From the NCBI RefSeq assembly GCF_025628935.1, contig NZ_JAOTIS010000011.1, forward strand, positions 36,409 to 100,408: DNA of 64,000 nt, in the 5' to 3' direction. Below, one piece after another: positions 32,955 to 43,195 of this stretch. The notes beneath the pieces are model-generated. The model ran no database searches, was not told where the DNA came from, and saw only the letters and a list, made by a program, of their open reading frames with translations. A program made the translations under genes and the position numbers. Numbering within the stretch: position 1 is the stretch's first letter; the number at the start of each line of letters is the position of its first letter. The DNA comes from Macrococcus capreoli. GTDB lineage: Bacteria; Bacillota; Bacilli; Staphylococcales; Staphylococcaceae.

Positions 32955-32999
32955 AATGTTCGGATTTTGGTTGATTTTTTATCTTTAAATTGATAGAAT
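32955..32999 (+). promoter_or_regulatory. PurBox and promoter of purA
   Basis: AATGTTCGGATTT (32955-32967) is a perfect match, on the minus strand, to the PurR operator consensus AWWWCCGAACWWT. It lies four bases before a -35 TTGATT (32971-32976), a 17-base spacer and TAGAAT (32994-32999) with an upstream TGA (extended -10). A clear second PurBox is not visible. PurR would repress purA when PRPP is low (known of the regulon). Confidence 0.75.
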
Positions 33000-33035
33000 G
33001 GCTAAGGTTAGTTAAGAAAATTTGGAGGTGCACTT

Positions 33036-34331
33036 ATGTCATCAATCGTAGTTGTTGGGACGCAATGGGGAGACGAAGGTAAAGGTAAGATCACAGACTT
33101 TTTAGCAGAACAAGCGAATGTGATTGCTCGTTTTTCAGGTGGTAATAACGCAGGACATACAATTAAATTCGGTGGAGAAACGTATAAATTACACTTAGTA
33201 CCATCAGGAATTTTCTATTCAGATAAATTATCAGTAATCGGTAATGGTGTTGTTGTAGATCCGGTTGCTTTATTAAAAGAGTTAGATGGATTAAATGAAA
33301 GAGGTATTTCAACAGATAACTTACGTATTTCAAATCGTGCGCAAGTCATCTTACCATATCATTTAAAACAAGATGAGTTAGAAGAAGAAAAGCGTGGCGA
33401 TAACAAAATCGGTACGACGAAAAAAGGTATCGGTCCAGCTTACGTAGATAAAGTACAACGTATCGGTATTCGTATGGCTGATTTATTAGATGAAGAAACA
33501 TTTAGAGCGAAGTTAACAGAAAACTTAAATGCTAAAAATGAATTATTTGAAAAAATGTTTAATGCTGAAGGATTTACTTTCGATGAAATCTTTGAGCCAT
33601 ACTTTGCAGCAGGTCAACGTTTAAAACAATATACAGTGGATACAGCGAAAGTATTAGATGATGCATTTATCGCAAAAGAAAAAGTATTATTCGAAGGTGC
33701 ACAAGGTGTTATGCTGGATATTGATCATGGAACATATCCATTCGTTACATCTAGTAACCCCATTGCAGGTAACGTAACAGTAGGTACAGGTGTTGGACCA
33801 ACTTTCGTTGATAAAGTAGTAGGGGTATGTAAAGCATATACTTCTCGTGTTGGAGATGGTCCATTCCCAACTGAATTATTTGATGAAGATGGACATCATA
33901 TCCGTGAAGTTGGCCGTGAATATGGTACGACAACAGGACGTCCACGTCGTGTCGGCTGGTTCGACTCTGTTGTATTACGTCATTCTCGTCGTGCAAGTGG
34001 TATTACAGATTTATCAATTAACTCAATTGACGTATTAACAGGTTTAGAAACAGTTAAGATTTGTACTGCATATGAGTTAGATGGCGAAATCATCACGGAA
34101 TATCCAGCGAACTTAAATGCGTTAAATCGTTGTAAACCAGTATTTGAAGAATTACCAGGATGGACAGAAGACGTTACATCTTGCAAAACGTTAGAAGAAT
34201 TACCTGATAACGCACGTCGTTATTTAGAGCGTATTTCTGAATTATGTAACGTAAAGATTTCTATCTTCTCAGTAGGACCAGATAGAACACAAACGAACCT
34301 TTTAGAAGATTTATGGGATACAAGTAAATAA
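33036..34331 (+). CDS. purA: adenylosuccinate synthetase
   Basis: PurA couples IMP and aspartate with GTP hydrolysis, the first step from IMP to AMP. The N-terminal phosphate-binding [18 protein letters not shown] motif, the [12 protein letters not shown] segment and the C-terminal GPDRTQTN are diagnostic. Length is 431 residues. The ATG follows GGAGGTG. It is monocistronic between the dnaB terminator and a bidirectional terminator shared with the YitT gene. Confidence 0.98.
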   Translation: MSSIVVVGTQWGDEGKGKITDFLAEQANVIARFSGGNNAGHTIKFGGETYKLHLVPSGIFYSDKLSVIGNGVVVDPVALLKELDGLNERGISTDNLRISNRAQVILPYHLKQDELEEEKRGDNKIGTTKKGIGPAYVDKVQRIGIRMADLLDEETFRAKLTENLNAKNELFEKMFNAEGFTFDEIFEPYFAAGQRLKQYTVDTAKVLDDAFIAKEKVLFEGAQGVMLDIDHGTYPFVTSSNPIAGNVTVGTGVGPTFVDKVVGVCKAYTSRVGDGPFPTELFDEDGHHIREVGREYGTTTGRPRRVGWFDSVVLRHSRRASGITDLSINSIDVLTGLETVKICTAYELDGEIITEYPANLNALNRCKPVFEELPGWTEDVTSCKTLEELPDNARRYLERISELCNVKISIFSVGPDRTQTNLLEDLWDTSK

Positions 34332-34337
34332 GTAAAG

Positions 34338-34397
34338 ATATAAAAACAGCAATAACGCAATCTATACTATAGATGACTTTATTGCTGTTTTTATATG
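34338..34397. terminator. bidirectional terminator between purA and the YitT gene
   Basis: ATATAAAAACAGCAATAA pairs with TTATTGCTGTTTTTATAT across a loop of about 20 bases. A and T runs on both sides allow termination of both convergent genes. Confidence 0.8.
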
Positions 34398-34402
34398 CAA
34401 AA

Positions 34403-35290
34403 TTAATGAATGTCGCGTTTCTTAAAGCGACCACCTTTGACTTCTGAGACGTTCCCAATTGCGACAAAAGCACTTTCATCATAATGATTTACAATATCTT
34501 TTAGTTTGAATTCTTCTAAACGTGTGATGACACAGAAAATAACCTTTTTATCATCACCAGTATAAGCGCCTTCACCAGATAAATAAGTGACGCCACGACC
34601 TAAACGTGCATTAATGGCATCGCCAATTTCTTCATGTTGATCGCTAATAATCCATACTGATTTAGACTCATCAAGTCCTTGCTGTACAATATCTATCGTC
34701 TTAAATGCAATGAAATAGGCGATAACAGAGTACATTGCTGACTCCCAGTTGAATACGAAACCTGCAGCAACGTAGATAAAGAAGTTAATGACCATTACGA
34801 TTTCACCTACAGAGAATGGAGATTTATTACTGATAAGAATGGCTAATATTTCAGAACCATCTAATGAACCACCATATCGTATAACAAGTCCGACACCTAA
34901 ACCTAAAATAACGCCTCCAAAAATAGTCACTAGAAATTTTTCGTTTGCAAAAGGAGGTACGGGATGTAACAATGCCGTGCTGATTGATAAGATTGTAATG
35001 GCATAAAGTGTTGATATGGCGAAAGTTTTACCGATTTGTTTATATCCGAGGTAAAAGAATGGAATGTTTAAAATAAAGATAAACACACCGAGAGGTAATT
35101 TAAGTAAATGGGAAGCCATGATAGAAATACCAACGATACCACCATCAAGTAAACTGTTGGGTACTAGAAAGAGTTCTAGTGAGACAGCCATTAAGATGGC
35201 GCCTAAAGTTATGAAACAAAAACGTTTAATCTTTTCTTTCAATGGTAACTTTTTATGTTGTTTTGTCACTTGTTCAATCGAATTCGACAT
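34403..35290 (-). CDS. YitT family membrane protein
   Basis: A 295-residue YitT-family protein with about five to six membrane segments in the N-terminal two thirds and a cytosolic DUF2179 domain at the C-terminus (about residues 215-290, with TYLSGEGAYTGDDKKVIFCVI). The substrate is unknown; the family is widespread in Firmicutes. The ATG follows AAAGGAG. It is convergent with purA and divergent from the tRNA genes. Confidence 0.88.
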   Translation of the reverse strand: MSNSIEQVTKQHKKLPLKEKIKRFCFITLGAILMAVSLELFLVPNSLLDGGIVGISIMASHLLKLPLGVFIFILNIPFFYLGYKQIGKTFAISTLYAITILSISTALLHPVPPFANEKFLVTIFGGVILGLGVGLVIRYGGSLDGSEILAILISNKSPFSVGEIVMVINFFIYVAAGFVFNWESAMYSVIAYFIAFKTIDIVQQGLDESKSVWIISDQHEEIGDAINARLGRGVTYLSGEGAYTGDDKKVIFCVITRLEEFKLKDIVNHYDESAFVAIGNVSEVKGGRFKKRDIH

Positions 35291-35371
35291 AACATGCTCC
35301 TTTCTTTGAATAAATATTGATGCTTATATAATAATTATACTAAAAATTTTAAAGTTTTTTAAAAATAATGC

Positions 35372-35401
35372 TTGATAAATTTATTTTCTACATGCTATAA
35401 T
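35372..35401 (+). promoter_or_regulatory. promoter of the tRNA-Glu/tRNA-Asp unit
   Basis: TTGATA (35372-35377), an 18-base spacer and TATAAT (35396-35401) with an upstream TGC (extended -10) lie 22 bp before tRNA-Glu. Confidence 0.75.
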
Positions 35402-35423
35402 CAATCTTGTGCTATTAATTAAT

Positions 35424-35498
35424 GGCCCCTTGGTCAAGCGGTTAAGACACCGCCCTTTCACGGCGGTAACACGGGTTCGAATCCCGTAGGGGTCACCA
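35424..35498 (+). tRNA. tRNA-Glu (TTC)
   Basis: A complete cloverleaf: acceptor GGCCCCT/AGGGGTC (one G-U), an anticodon stem CCGCC/GGCGG holding the loop CTTTCAC with anticodon TTC, and the T loop GGTTCGAATCC. The CCA end is encoded (35496-35498). Confidence 0.96.
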
Positions 35499-35512
35499 TT
35501 TTAAATAAGCAA

Positions 35513-35585
35513 GGTCCCGTGGTGTAGCGGTTAACATGCCTGCCTGTCACGCAGGAGATCGCGGGTTCGATTCCCGTCGGGACCG
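35513..35585 (+). tRNA. tRNA-Asp (GTC)
   Basis: Acceptor GGTCCCG/CGGGACC, anticodon stem CTGCC/... with loop CTGTCAC and anticodon GTC, T loop GGTTCGATTCC, discriminator G. CCA is not encoded and must be added by CCA transferase. It follows tRNA-Glu by 14 bp and shares its promoter. Confidence 0.95.
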
Positions 35586-35595
35586 CTTTAAATAG

Positions 35596-35630
35596 AAAAG
35601 AAGTTAGACATTTGTCTAGCTTCTTTTTTT
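35596..35630 (+). terminator. terminator after the tRNA pair
   Basis: GAAGTTAGAC pairs with GTCTAGCTTC (one G-U pair) around ATTT, followed by seven T residues. Confidence 0.88.
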
Positions 35631-35732
35631 ATGCGTCCACGCGTTTCAGACGACGTTATAGAAAAAAGTATGAAACAGTGGTAAATTATAGAGTAGGATA
35701 CTATTGAATTTTACCAGAGAAGAGGGATTAAG

Positions 35733-36434
35733 ATGTCGAGAAAAATCGTTGTTGTTGATGATGAAAAACCGATTGCTGATATATTAGAATTTAACTTAAA
35801 AAAAGAAGGTTATGACGTGCATGTTGCGTATGATGGTGATGATGCAGTCAATCTGATATATGAAGTACAGCCTGATATTGTATTACTTGATATTATGTTA
35901 CCGGGTCGCGATGGTATGGAAGTTTGTCGTGAAGTGCGTAAAAAATATGATATGCCGATTATTATGCTGACAGCTAAAGATTCAGAAATTGATAAAGTGT
36001 TAGGTTTAGAACTTGGTGCGGATGATTATGTAACGAAGCCATTCTCAACACGTGAGTTAATTGCGCGTGTAAAAGCAAATTTACGCCGCCATTATACTCA
36101 AGCACAGACAGAGGAAAAAGAAGAGTCAACTGACATTACAATAAAAGATATTATCGTATATCCAGAAGCGTATTCAATTAAGAAACGTGGCGTTGATATT
36201 GAATTGACGCATCGAGAGTTTGAACTATTCCATTATTTAGCGAAGCATATTGGTCAAGTAATGACGCGTGAGCATTTACTTCAAACGGTATGGGGCTATG
36301 ACTACTTTGGTGATGTACGTACAGTTGACGTTACGATTCGTCGTTTACGTGAAAAAATTGAAGATGATGCAAGTCATCCTGAATATATCGTAACTCGCCG
36401 AGGGGTAGGATACTTCTTACAAACTCAGGAGTAG
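35733..36434 (+). CDS. walR: essential response regulator WalR (YycF)
   Basis: OmpR-family regulator of peptidoglycan hydrolase genes, essential in staphylococci. The receiver domain has the phospho-acceptor Asp53 in VLLDIMLPG, and Lys in VTKPFS. The winged-helix DNA-binding domain spans about residues 135-233 ([15 protein letters not shown]). Length is 233 residues. It is the first gene of walRKHIJ, 6 bp before walK. Confidence 0.97.
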   Translation: MSRKIVVVDDEKPIADILEFNLKKEGYDVHVAYDGDDAVNLIYEVQPDIVLLDIMLPGRDGMEVCREVRKKYDMPIIMLTAKDSEIDKVLGLELGADDYVTKPFSTRELIARVKANLRRHYTQAQTEEKEESTDITIKDIIVYPEAYSIKKRGVDIELTHREFELFHYLAKHIGQVMTREHLLQTVWGYDYFGDVRTVDVTIRRLREKIEDDASHPEYIVTRRGVGYFLQTQE

Positions 36435-36440
36435 TTGCAC

Positions 36441-38279
36441 ATGAAGACGTTATATAAAAAACTACAATCATTACACATTAAATTAGTTGTGATTTATGTA
36501 TTACTGATTATTATCGGGATGCAAATTATTGGGTTATACTTCACGAATAACCTGGAAAAAGAATTAACAAAAAATTTCGAGACGAATATTAATCAACAAA
36601 TTAAATCAATCAACTACGATATACGAAATATATATAAAGAAAATAAAAAAACACCGAATAAAGTGCAGCGTGAAATTCAAAAAATAGTGGATGAGTATGC
36701 ATTGCGTACTGAAATAGATACGATTCGCTATGTAGACGATAATGAAGTGATACTAGCTACGAGCAATGATTCAAATCGTGAAAGTATTAATCAGAAAATC
36801 AATGATAGCCAAATTAAAACGTCACTTTCTTTAGGTAAAACAAATGATCGTGTGAAATTACGTGATGATCCAGGTGGTAAAGTTCGTGTATGGGTTAAAA
36901 ATTTCCCGATAAAAGATAATAATAAAATATTAGGTGTTATCCATGTGGAAGAGTCGATTGAGCCTGTGTATGCGCAATTAATGAAGATTAATAGTATTTT
37001 CATTATTGGTACAGGTTTGTCGTTATTAATCACGATTATTTTAGGTTTCTTTATTGCGCGTACTATTACGAAGCCGATTTCTGATATGCGTAATCAGGCG
37101 CTTGAAATGTCTAAAGGGAATTATACGAATCGTGTTAAAGTATACGGTAATGATGAAATTGGTGAATTAGCATTAACGTTTAACAATTTATCGAAGCGTG
37201 TACAGGAAGCTCAAGCGAATACGGAAAGTGAGAAACGTCGATTAGACTCGGTCATTACGCACATGTCTGATGGCGTTATTGCAACAGATAGACGTGGTCG
37301 TGTGCGTATTGTGAATGAAATGGCATTAAAAATGCTGGATATGAATAAAGATCAAGTAGAAGGACGACATGTTCTGGACATATTAAATATTGAAGAACAT
37401 TATTCATTGGATGAACTGCAAGATATCGCAGGTGGTATTATCATTGATTTAAATGAAAAAGAACAATTAATTGTGAGAGCATCATTTTCTACGATTATAC
37501 AAGACACAGGATTTATTACAGGATATATTGCGGTATTACATGATGTTACAGAACAACATCATGTTGAGAATGAGCGCCGTGAGTTCGTTGCGAACGTATC
37601 GCATGAATTACGTACACCTTTAACGTCGATGCGTAGTTATATTGAAGCACTTGAAGAAGGTGCATGGCAGGATGAGAATCTTGCACCACAGTTCTTAAGT
37701 GTCACGCGTGAAGAGACAGACCGTATGATTCGATTAGTAAATGATTTATTACAATTGTCGAAGATGGATAATACGGATGATCATTTAAATAAAGAATTAA
37801 TTGATTTCAACATGTTTATTCATAAGATTATTAATCGCTTTGAAATGTCAGAAGGAAAAAATGCGACGTTTATTCGTGATATTCCGAAAACGGGTATCTT
37901 TGTAGAAATTGATCCGGATAAGATGACGCAAGTATTTGATAATGTGATTACGAACGCTTTAAAATATTCAAAAGGTAAGAAAAAAGTTGAATTCCACGTG
38001 AAACAAAACACGTTATTCAATCGAATGACGATACAGATTAAAGATAACGGGATTGGTATTCCTCTTAACAAAGTAGATAAAATCTTTGATCGTTTCTTCC
38101 GCGTGGATAAAGCAAGAACACGAAAAATGGGTGGGACAGGTTTAGGACTTGCGATTAGTAAAGAAATAATAGAAGCGCATAATGGACGTATTTGGGCAAA
38201 TAGTAAAGAAGGATTTGGCACATCAGTTTATATTACACTTCCATGTGAAGTATTAGACGATGGTGACTGGGATGTTTAA
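36441..38279 (+). CDS. walK: sensor histidine kinase WalK (YycG)
   Basis: Membrane sensor kinase for WalR (612 residues). Two membrane helices near residues 13-35 and 183-203 flank an extracellular PAS-like domain. A HAMP segment, a cytoplasmic PAS domain, the HisKA box with [10 protein letters not shown] and the HATPase domain ([17 protein letters not shown]) follow. The ATG at 36441 is used: it is nine bases after AGGAG, whereas a TTG six bases earlier is too close. The C-terminus overlaps walH by 8 bp. Confidence 0.97.
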   Translation: MKTLYKKLQSLHIKLVVIYVLLIIIGMQIIGLYFTNNLEKELTKNFETNINQQIKSINYDIRNIYKENKKTPNKVQREIQKIVDEYALRTEIDTIRYVDDNEVILATSNDSNRESINQKINDSQIKTSLSLGKTNDRVKLRDDPGGKVRVWVKNFPIKDNNKILGVIHVEESIEPVYAQLMKINSIFIIGTGLSLLITIILGFFIARTITKPISDMRNQALEMSKGNYTNRVKVYGNDEIGELALTFNNLSKRVQEAQANTESEKRRLDSVITHMSDGVIATDRRGRVRIVNEMALKMLDMNKDQVEGRHVLDILNIEEHYSLDELQDIAGGIIIDLNEKEQLIVRASFSTIIQDTGFITGYIAVLHDVTEQHHVENERREFVANVSHELRTPLTSMRSYIEALEEGAWQDENLAPQFLSVTREETDRMIRLVNDLLQLSKMDNTDDHLNKELIDFNMFIHKIINRFEMSEGKNATFIRDIPKTGIFVEIDPDKMTQVFDNVITNALKYSKGKKKVEFHVKQNTLFNRMTIQIKDNGIGIPLNKVDKIFDRFFRVDKARTRKMGGTGLGLAISKEIIEAHNGRIWANSKEGFGTSVYITLPCEVLDDGDWDV

Positions 38280-39585
38280 AGGCATTATTAAAGGTGTTAT
38301 TCTTTTTGCACTCGTAATGTCGAGTATCGTACTAACATATAAAATCTGGAACTTTAAACCGAACCTTGCCAACATCGAAACGTCTATTACAAAGACGAAT
38401 ACAGCATTAAGTCCAAAAAACCTGGATAACATTAATAGCGTGTTTTTACCATATCAAATTATTTCGTATTCGGATGACAATATTTATGGTACATCTGATA
38501 AAGATGTACTTTTAGAGTATATTAAACGTATTTCAAATTTAAAGGCAACTGAAATTACGAGCAGTAAACAAGGGTACAACGTACTATCAAAAATGGTGAG
38601 AAATAACTTCGTAATGCTCGATTATGCGGGTGAGTTGCCAGTCATGATGTATCAAACGGATATATTGAACAATGTCGTTAAAGGTGACACGAATGCTACA
38701 TTCCATCGTATCTTTATCGATAGTGGCTCTAAATCAAATATATTGTTATATATGATGACATCATCGCATCAAATTGTTGAAATTGAAACGAATGGGTCAA
38801 GTAAAGCATTTAACGAATTAGTAAGTAAGTCACGTAAGCAGATGAGCGCTTATACAGGGATTATTACGAATGAAAAAACAACGGATGAACTTACAAGTAT
38901 ATATGTCCCTGAAAAACCCGCGCATACACAAGCCTATAGTTATTTAGCAGATAATATTAACGTAGATGACATTAACAAAGTTGTGTTAGGTGATAAGAAT
39001 AGTATTATCGAACGTTCAGATAACAATCTGTCAAAAACGTATAACTCGAATACGGGTATTGTTAAGATGAGTAATAATGAGTTATATAAATTTAATAACT
39101 TATCTGAAGTAGATCATGGGAAACCCAATCCGATGAACAATTTAATCAATTCGTTTAACTTTGTTAGTGAGCATCATGGATTTACGGATGATTATCGTTA
39201 TTTTGGAATAAAGTCAGCCGATAAATCGATTAATTATCAAATGTTCTTTAAAGGCCATCCTGTATTTAACACACACAATTTATCTGAAATAGATATCATC
39301 TGGGGAGATAAAGATGTGTATGAATATAAACGTGGCTTATATACAACGAGTGTGGCAGTCCCTTCTAAGCAAAAAATTAATAACTTACCTTCTGCCGAAG
39401 AAGTGAGATTTGCTTTGGCGTCGAATAAGCAATACCAGTTTGAACGTGTTACAAATATGATGGTCGGATACAGTATGGAGCGCTCTGACGAAGAAACCAT
39501 TCAATCGATGTTGTCATTTAGACCAGCGTGGTTTGTGAAATATAATGATGAATGGAAAGAATACGATAATGGGAGGCTGAAATAA
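38272..39585 (+). CDS. walH: WalK regulator WalH (YycH)
   Basis: A single-pass membrane protein (about 437 residues) with an N-terminal helix ([17 protein letters not shown]) and a large extracytoplasmic part. With WalI it modulates WalK activity; in S. aureus the pair activates, and in Bacillus it inhibits (known). The start at 38272 overlaps the walK stop codon by 8 bp with GGTGA upstream. The start of walI overlaps its stop. Confidence 0.9.
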   Translation: MFKGIIKGVILFALVMSSIVLTYKIWNFKPNLANIETSITKTNTALSPKNLDNINSVFLPYQIISYSDDNIYGTSDKDVLLEYIKRISNLKATEITSSKQGYNVLSKMVRNNFVMLDYAGELPVMMYQTDILNNVVKGDTNATFHRIFIDSGSKSNILLYMMTSSHQIVEIETNGSSKAFNELVSKSRKQMSAYTGIITNEKTTDELTSIYVPEKPAHTQAYSYLADNINVDDINKVVLGDKNSIIERSDNNLSKTYNSNTGIVKMSNNELYKFNNLSEVDHGKPNPMNNLINSFNFVSEHHGFTDDYRYFGIKSADKSINYQMFFKGHPVFNTHNLSEIDIIWGDKDVYEYKRGLYTTSVAVPSKQKINNLPSAEEVRFALASNKQYQFERVTNMMVGYSMERSDEETIQSMLSFRPAWFVKYNDEWKEYDNGRLK

Positions 39586-40376
39586 TGGATTGGAAACATG
39601 CCACATCGTTATTTATCTTTGTATTCTTAATCATTAATATTGCGCTAGGTTTTATTTATCATGAGAAAGTACAGCGTGCAAATATTGTTGAAGACACGAA
39701 ATCAGAACGTATTGATTTTGCGAAAGAAGGTATTACGTTACCGAAACTTCCATCTGCAAAGAACGTTTATATGAATATTATGTCTGCTAAAAGCGCAGGA
39801 TTTACTGAAACGTCAGCAGATTTCGATAAGAAAAGTGAAAGTTTAAAAACAATGACGACAGTAGAAGTTAAGCCGAAGATTAAGCTGGACCGCATCGATG
39901 AAAATGCAATTATTAAAGGATTAAAGAAATATATTGTGACACAAGTTGATCGCGGAAAAGAATACACATTAAGTGGTATTGACCGAAAAGAACGTATCCT
40001 TTACTTTGATCAAGTGTACGGTGAATATCCAATATTAAATAATGATAAAGCACAGCTCGCATTTAGTTATAATGCGAACAACGAAGTAACGACATATAAA
40101 CAAACTTACTTGAAAGATATTCAGGAAGGTTTAGGTAAAAACAATGAAAAGAAAAAAGTAATTCCGGCTAAGGAAGCGATAGAAGTATTGTACTATCAGA
40201 CAGCTTTAGAGCGCGGAGATAAAGTGACGAGTGTGAGATTGGGTTATTATTCAATCGTACGTGAAACACGAGGCCAGGTGCTGAAACCAACATGGCAAGT
40301 CGCAGTACAGAAGGCAGACGGTACTTCTATCACGTTTTATGTTGATGCTGTGAATCCAGAGCAACCAATTTTGTAA
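39585..40376 (+). CDS. walI: WalK regulator WalI (YycI)
   Basis: A 263-residue YycI protein: one N-terminal membrane helix (about residues 6-24) and an extracytoplasmic domain that pairs with WalH. The ATG shares a base with the walH stop codon (TAATG), and GGGAGG precedes it. Position and size match the staphylococcal wal operon. Confidence 0.93.
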   Translation: MDWKHATSLFIFVFLIINIALGFIYHEKVQRANIVEDTKSERIDFAKEGITLPKLPSAKNVYMNIMSAKSAGFTETSADFDKKSESLKTMTTVEVKPKIKLDRIDENAIIKGLKKYIVTQVDRGKEYTLSGIDRKERILYFDQVYGEYPILNNDKAQLAFSYNANNEVTTYKQTYLKDIQEGLGKNNEKKKVIPAKEAIEVLYYQTALERGDKVTSVRLGYYSIVRETRGQVLKPTWQVAVQKADGTSITFYVDAVNPEQPIL

Positions 40377-40392
40377 TTAAGTGAGTGATAAT

Positions 40393-41184
40393 ATGATTAA
40401 AATGTCCGTACTGGCGAGTGGAAGTACAGGAAACGCAGTCTATGTAGAGAGTGAGAAAGGATCACTGCTAGTAGATGCGGGGCTTACGGGAAAGAAAATG
40501 GAAGGTTTGTTTGAGCAAATCGACCGTAAAATAGAAAATTTGAACGGCATATTGGTAACACACGAACATATTGATCATATTAAAGGGTTAGGTGTGTTAG
40601 CGAGAAAATATCAGTTGCCGATTTATGCAAATGAAAAGACGTGGGAACGCATTGAACGCGCAGATAGTAAGATACCAAATGAACAAAAGTTTATCTTTAA
40701 TCCATATGAGACAAAGACGCTTGCAGGAATGGATGTGGAATCATTTAATGTGTCGCACGATGCCGTTGATCCACAGTTCTATATCTTCAATAATAACTAT
40801 AAGAAGTTAACAGTTATTACTGATACAGGATACGTGTCAGATCGTATGAAAGGGATGATACATGGATCGGACTGTTTCGTATTTGAAAGTAACCATGATG
40901 TTGATATGTTAAGAATGGGACGTTATCCGTGGAGTACGAAACAACGTATATTAAGTGATATGGGGCACGTTTCGAATGAAGATGCGGCATATGCGATGCG
41001 CGATGTGATTACTGGCAGTACGAAACGTATTTATCTATCACATTTATCGCAGGATAATAATATGAAAGATTTAGCGAGAATGAGTGTGGAGCAAATATTG
41101 AATAAGCATGATATTGATACAGTGAATGAAGTGCAGATTCATGATACGGATAAGGCTGTAGCGACGAAAATATATGAGATATAG
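40393..41184 (+). CDS. walJ: MBL-fold metallohydrolase WalJ (YycJ)
   Basis: Metallo-beta-lactamase-fold protein (263 residues), last gene of the wal operon, with a proposed nuclease or DNA-repair role in other Firmicutes. The metal-binding motif is [10 protein letters not shown], with further ligands in FNVSHDA and TDTGYVSD. The ATG at 40393 gives the family N-terminus ([16 protein letters not shown]); the ribosome binding site is weak, and a GTG 12 bp upstream is possible. Confidence 0.92.
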   Translation: MIKMSVLASGSTGNAVYVESEKGSLLVDAGLTGKKMEGLFEQIDRKIENLNGILVTHEHIDHIKGLGVLARKYQLPIYANEKTWERIERADSKIPNEQKFIFNPYETKTLAGMDVESFNVSHDAVDPQFYIFNNNYKKLTVITDTGYVSDRMKGMIHGSDCFVFESNHDVDMLRMGRYPWSTKQRILSDMGHVSNEDAAYAMRDVITGSTKRIYLSHLSQDNNMKDLARMSVEQILNKHDIDTVNEVQIHDTDKAVATKIYEI

Positions 41185-41337
41185 ATAAAATATATGAATT
41201 ATTATTAGAAAATCGTAAATTAATAATTAAATTCGAATGAATTAGTTATTAACAGTGGATAAGTCGGGTTATTCACGTAATTTTGTGTATAACTAGGGAT
41301 AACTTTGTGGATAACTGTTGATTTATACACAATGTAT

Positions 41338-41368
41338 AAAGATGTCCGGTAAAAAGGGCATCTTTTTT
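41338..41368 (+). terminator. terminator after walJ
   Basis: AAGATGTCC pairs with GGGCATCTT (one G-U pair) around an eight-base loop, followed by six T residues. It lies inside the DnaA-box cluster. Confidence 0.8.
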
Positions 41369-41401
41369 ATTTTTATACAGAGTAAAATGTTACAATTCCT
41401 A

Positions 41402-41429
41402 TTGAAAATGATGAAAATATGATTATAAT
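41402..41429 (+). promoter_or_regulatory. promoter of rlmH
   Basis: TTGAAA (41402-41407), a 16-base spacer and TATAAT (41424-41429). A perfect DnaA box lies 30 bp downstream, between promoter and gene. Confidence 0.6.
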
Positions 41430-41501
41430 AGGGTTGTGAAATGTGTATATGTGATTAACTTGTGGATAAGTAGGATAACTTTGTAAAGGAAATGAATAAA
41501 A

Positions 41502-41981
41502 ATGAAAATAACGATAATAACTGTGGGTAAATTGAAAGAAAAGTACTGGAAGCTAGCTGTCGATGAGTATGTGAAAAGGCTCGGAGCGTATTCTAAAATA
41601 GAACTTATTGAAGTAGCGGATGAGAAAGACTTTGATAATATGAGTGAGAAAGATATTGAGATTGCAAAAGAAAAAGAAGCGCAAAGAATACTCGCACGTG
41701 TAAAAGACGATAGCTTTGTGTATACGTTAGAGATCTTAGGGAAGCAACTCGATTCAGTGGAGTTATCAAAGAACATTGAGCAGAAGATGAATACAGGTAA
41801 AAGCGACCTGACATTTATAATCGGTGGATCAAACGGGCTACATCAAAGTGTCTTGACCCGCTCAAACTTCGCCTTATCATTCAGCAAAATGACCTTCCCG
41901 CATCAAATGATGAAGGTAATCCTGCTTGAGCAAGTCTATAGAGCGTTTAGGATAATTAGGGGGGAAAGTTACCACAAATGA
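41502..41981 (+). CDS. rlmH: 23S rRNA pseudouridine-1915 N3-methyltransferase RlmH
   Basis: RlmH (OrfX) methylates pseudouridine 1915 in helix 69 of 23S rRNA. It is a 159-residue SPOUT protein with the SAM-binding IIGGSNGL segment and the C-terminal [19 protein letters not shown]. The 3' end of this gene is the universal attachment site for SCC elements in Staphylococcaceae, and the site is occupied here: the last codons form the first att repeat. The gene remains intact. Confidence 0.97.
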   Translation: MKITIITVGKLKEKYWKLAVDEYVKRLGAYSKIELIEVADEKDFDNMSEKDIEIAKEKEAQRILARVKDDSFVYTLEILGKQLDSVELSKNIEQKMNTGKSDLTFIIGGSNGLHQSVLTRSNFALSFSKMTFPHQMMKVILLEQVYRAFRIIRGESYHK

Positions 41982-41990
41982 TGCGGTTTT
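41964..41990 (+). repeat. SCC attachment site, rlmH side
   Basis: The core GAAAGTTACCACAAATGATG continues to a GGTTTT end. It codes for the last residues ESYHK and stop of RlmH. It matches the distal copy at 62268 at 23 of 27 positions; the differences are three in the codon third positions and one after the stop. Confidence 0.9.
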
Positions 41991-41993
41991 AAA

Positions 41994-42033
41994 AGAAGGA
42001 AGGATACTCATACACATGAGTATCCTTCCTTCT
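41994..42033. terminator. bidirectional terminator between rlmH and the R-M genes
   Basis: A perfect 18-bp stem (AGAAGGAAGGATACTCAT and its complement) with a four-base loop lies just inside the element, between convergent rlmH and the specificity gene. It insulates the element from the chromosome. Confidence 0.88.
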
Positions 42034-42040
42034 ATCTTAT

Positions 42041-43195
42041 TTAATCGAAATTAACAGATGTAGTTAAAATTTCATTTACTTTTAAATTAAGATGCTTTTT
42101 AATATTTTCGATACTTTTATATTTTCTTACTATCTCATGTTGTATAGTTATATCTATTTCACCTATACTATTTATAGGTACTTTAATTTCTATATTCTCT
42201 ATCATTTTTTGGTTTAATTTAGTGTATTCATTTTTCCCGTCTTTTCCTAATCTACCTTTGACATTCTCTCTAAATAAAGGTTGTAAAAAATATTTCAAAA
42301 ATTGAGGGTCAAGTTTACCTTTATATTCATTTTGTATTATTAATGGTCTAACTTTCTCGCTTAATGAAAACTTTCCTTTTCTATAGAATATATAACCAGC
42401 TAACCCATCTATATTGTATGTTAAACAATCTTCAAAATACAATACTTTGGTATATTTTTTTTCTCCATGCTTATTGGTTATAATTTCAGCATTATCTTTA
42501 ACATAACCGTAACTAGGCAAATCATCTTTACTTGCCCCATATACAGGGATATCACCACTATTATCTTTAATAAAGCCTTTTGTGAATTTAGATGAATTAG
42601 TTTTAGCTTTTAGATTGAAGATTTCTTTAACTTTTAATTTTGTAAATTGATAGTCACTACTGTTAATGAAGTCTATTTCTACTTTATTTATATAATCTAA
42701 TTTTTCTCTAATCTCTTTTTTTTTAATTTCAATTGCGTTGTTTTTCTCCACCAATTTGCGTTGAGATTCTATATCAAATTTCCCATCTTCCTTTACTGGT
42801 ATAGATAATAAAATATCTTTTATAGATCGCCATGAAATAGAAGGAATATCTCCTCTTTTAACATTTGAAAACAATATTGGTTGTAGTATTATTTTAAAGT
42901 ATTCTATATCTAAATTCTCTTGTAGAGGTATAAGTAATGCTCTATGGGCACCAACGCTATATTTACCTTTTAAAATTTTTAGTGTTCCCGCATTTTCACC
43001 GTCAGTAGTATAGGAAAGATAATCTTGTTCATAATCGTAGGTATTAATAAATGCAAAAGAACCTATAGTAGTACCTGTAAAAACCTCAAATTCTCCTGAG
43101 TTTTGATTGCAATATCTCTTTGTATATTTACTGTTTCCTCTTTTGCTTTCAAACACTTCGCTTAATAATACTTCTTTTACCTTCACTTCAGCCAT
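42041..43195 (-). CDS. type I/IIB restriction specificity subunit (BcgIB/HsdS-like)
   Basis: DNA-specificity subunit of 384 residues with two target-recognition domains (about residues 1-160 and 195-350), each followed by a helical spacer beginning near residues 145 and 355. Half-repeat motifs recur: IEYFKIILQPILFSNVKRG in the first and PQFLKYFLQPLFRENVKGR in the second. It overlaps the methyltransferase-nuclease gene by 13 bp and has AAGGAGG before its ATG. It would choose a bipartite target sequence for its partner. Length and gene order resemble BcgIB (341 residues). Confidence 0.85.
   Translation of the reverse strand: MAEVKVKEVLLSEVFESKRGNSKYTKRYCNQNSGEFEVFTGTTIGSFAFINTYDYEQDYLSYTTDGENAGTLKILKGKYSVGAHRALLIPLQENLDIEYFKIILQPILFSNVKRGDIPSISWRSIKDILLSIPVKEDGKFDIESQRKLVEKNNAIEIKKKEIREKLDYINKVEIDFINSSDYQFTKLKVKEIFNLKAKTNSSKFTKGFIKDNSGDIPVYGASKDDLPSYGYVKDNAEIITNKHGEKKYTKVLYFEDCLTYNIDGLAGYIFYRKGKFSLSEKVRPLIIQNEYKGKLDPQFLKYFLQPLFRENVKGRLGKDGKNEYTKLNQKMIENIEIKVPINSIGEIDITIQHEIVRKYKSIENIKKHLNLKVNEILTTSVNFD

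Larger units (their letters stand above)
41254..41469. other. DnaA-box cluster between walJ and rlmH
   Basis: Two perfect DnaA boxes on the minus strand (41306-41314 and 41461-41469) are accompanied by one-mismatch copies at 41254-41262, 41284-41292 and 41323-41331, and a weaker one at 41269-41277. They fill the 317-bp gap before rlmH, about 29 kb from oriC. No GC patch or DnaA-trio run is visible, so this looks like a DnaA titration or regulatory cluster rather than an origin. Confidence 0.7.

Noticed and set aside
35513..35585. tRNA-Asp lacking an encoded CCA as a possible pseudo-tRNA
   Set aside because: All stems and invariant bases are intact and many Firmicutes tRNA genes do not encode CCA; it is normal.
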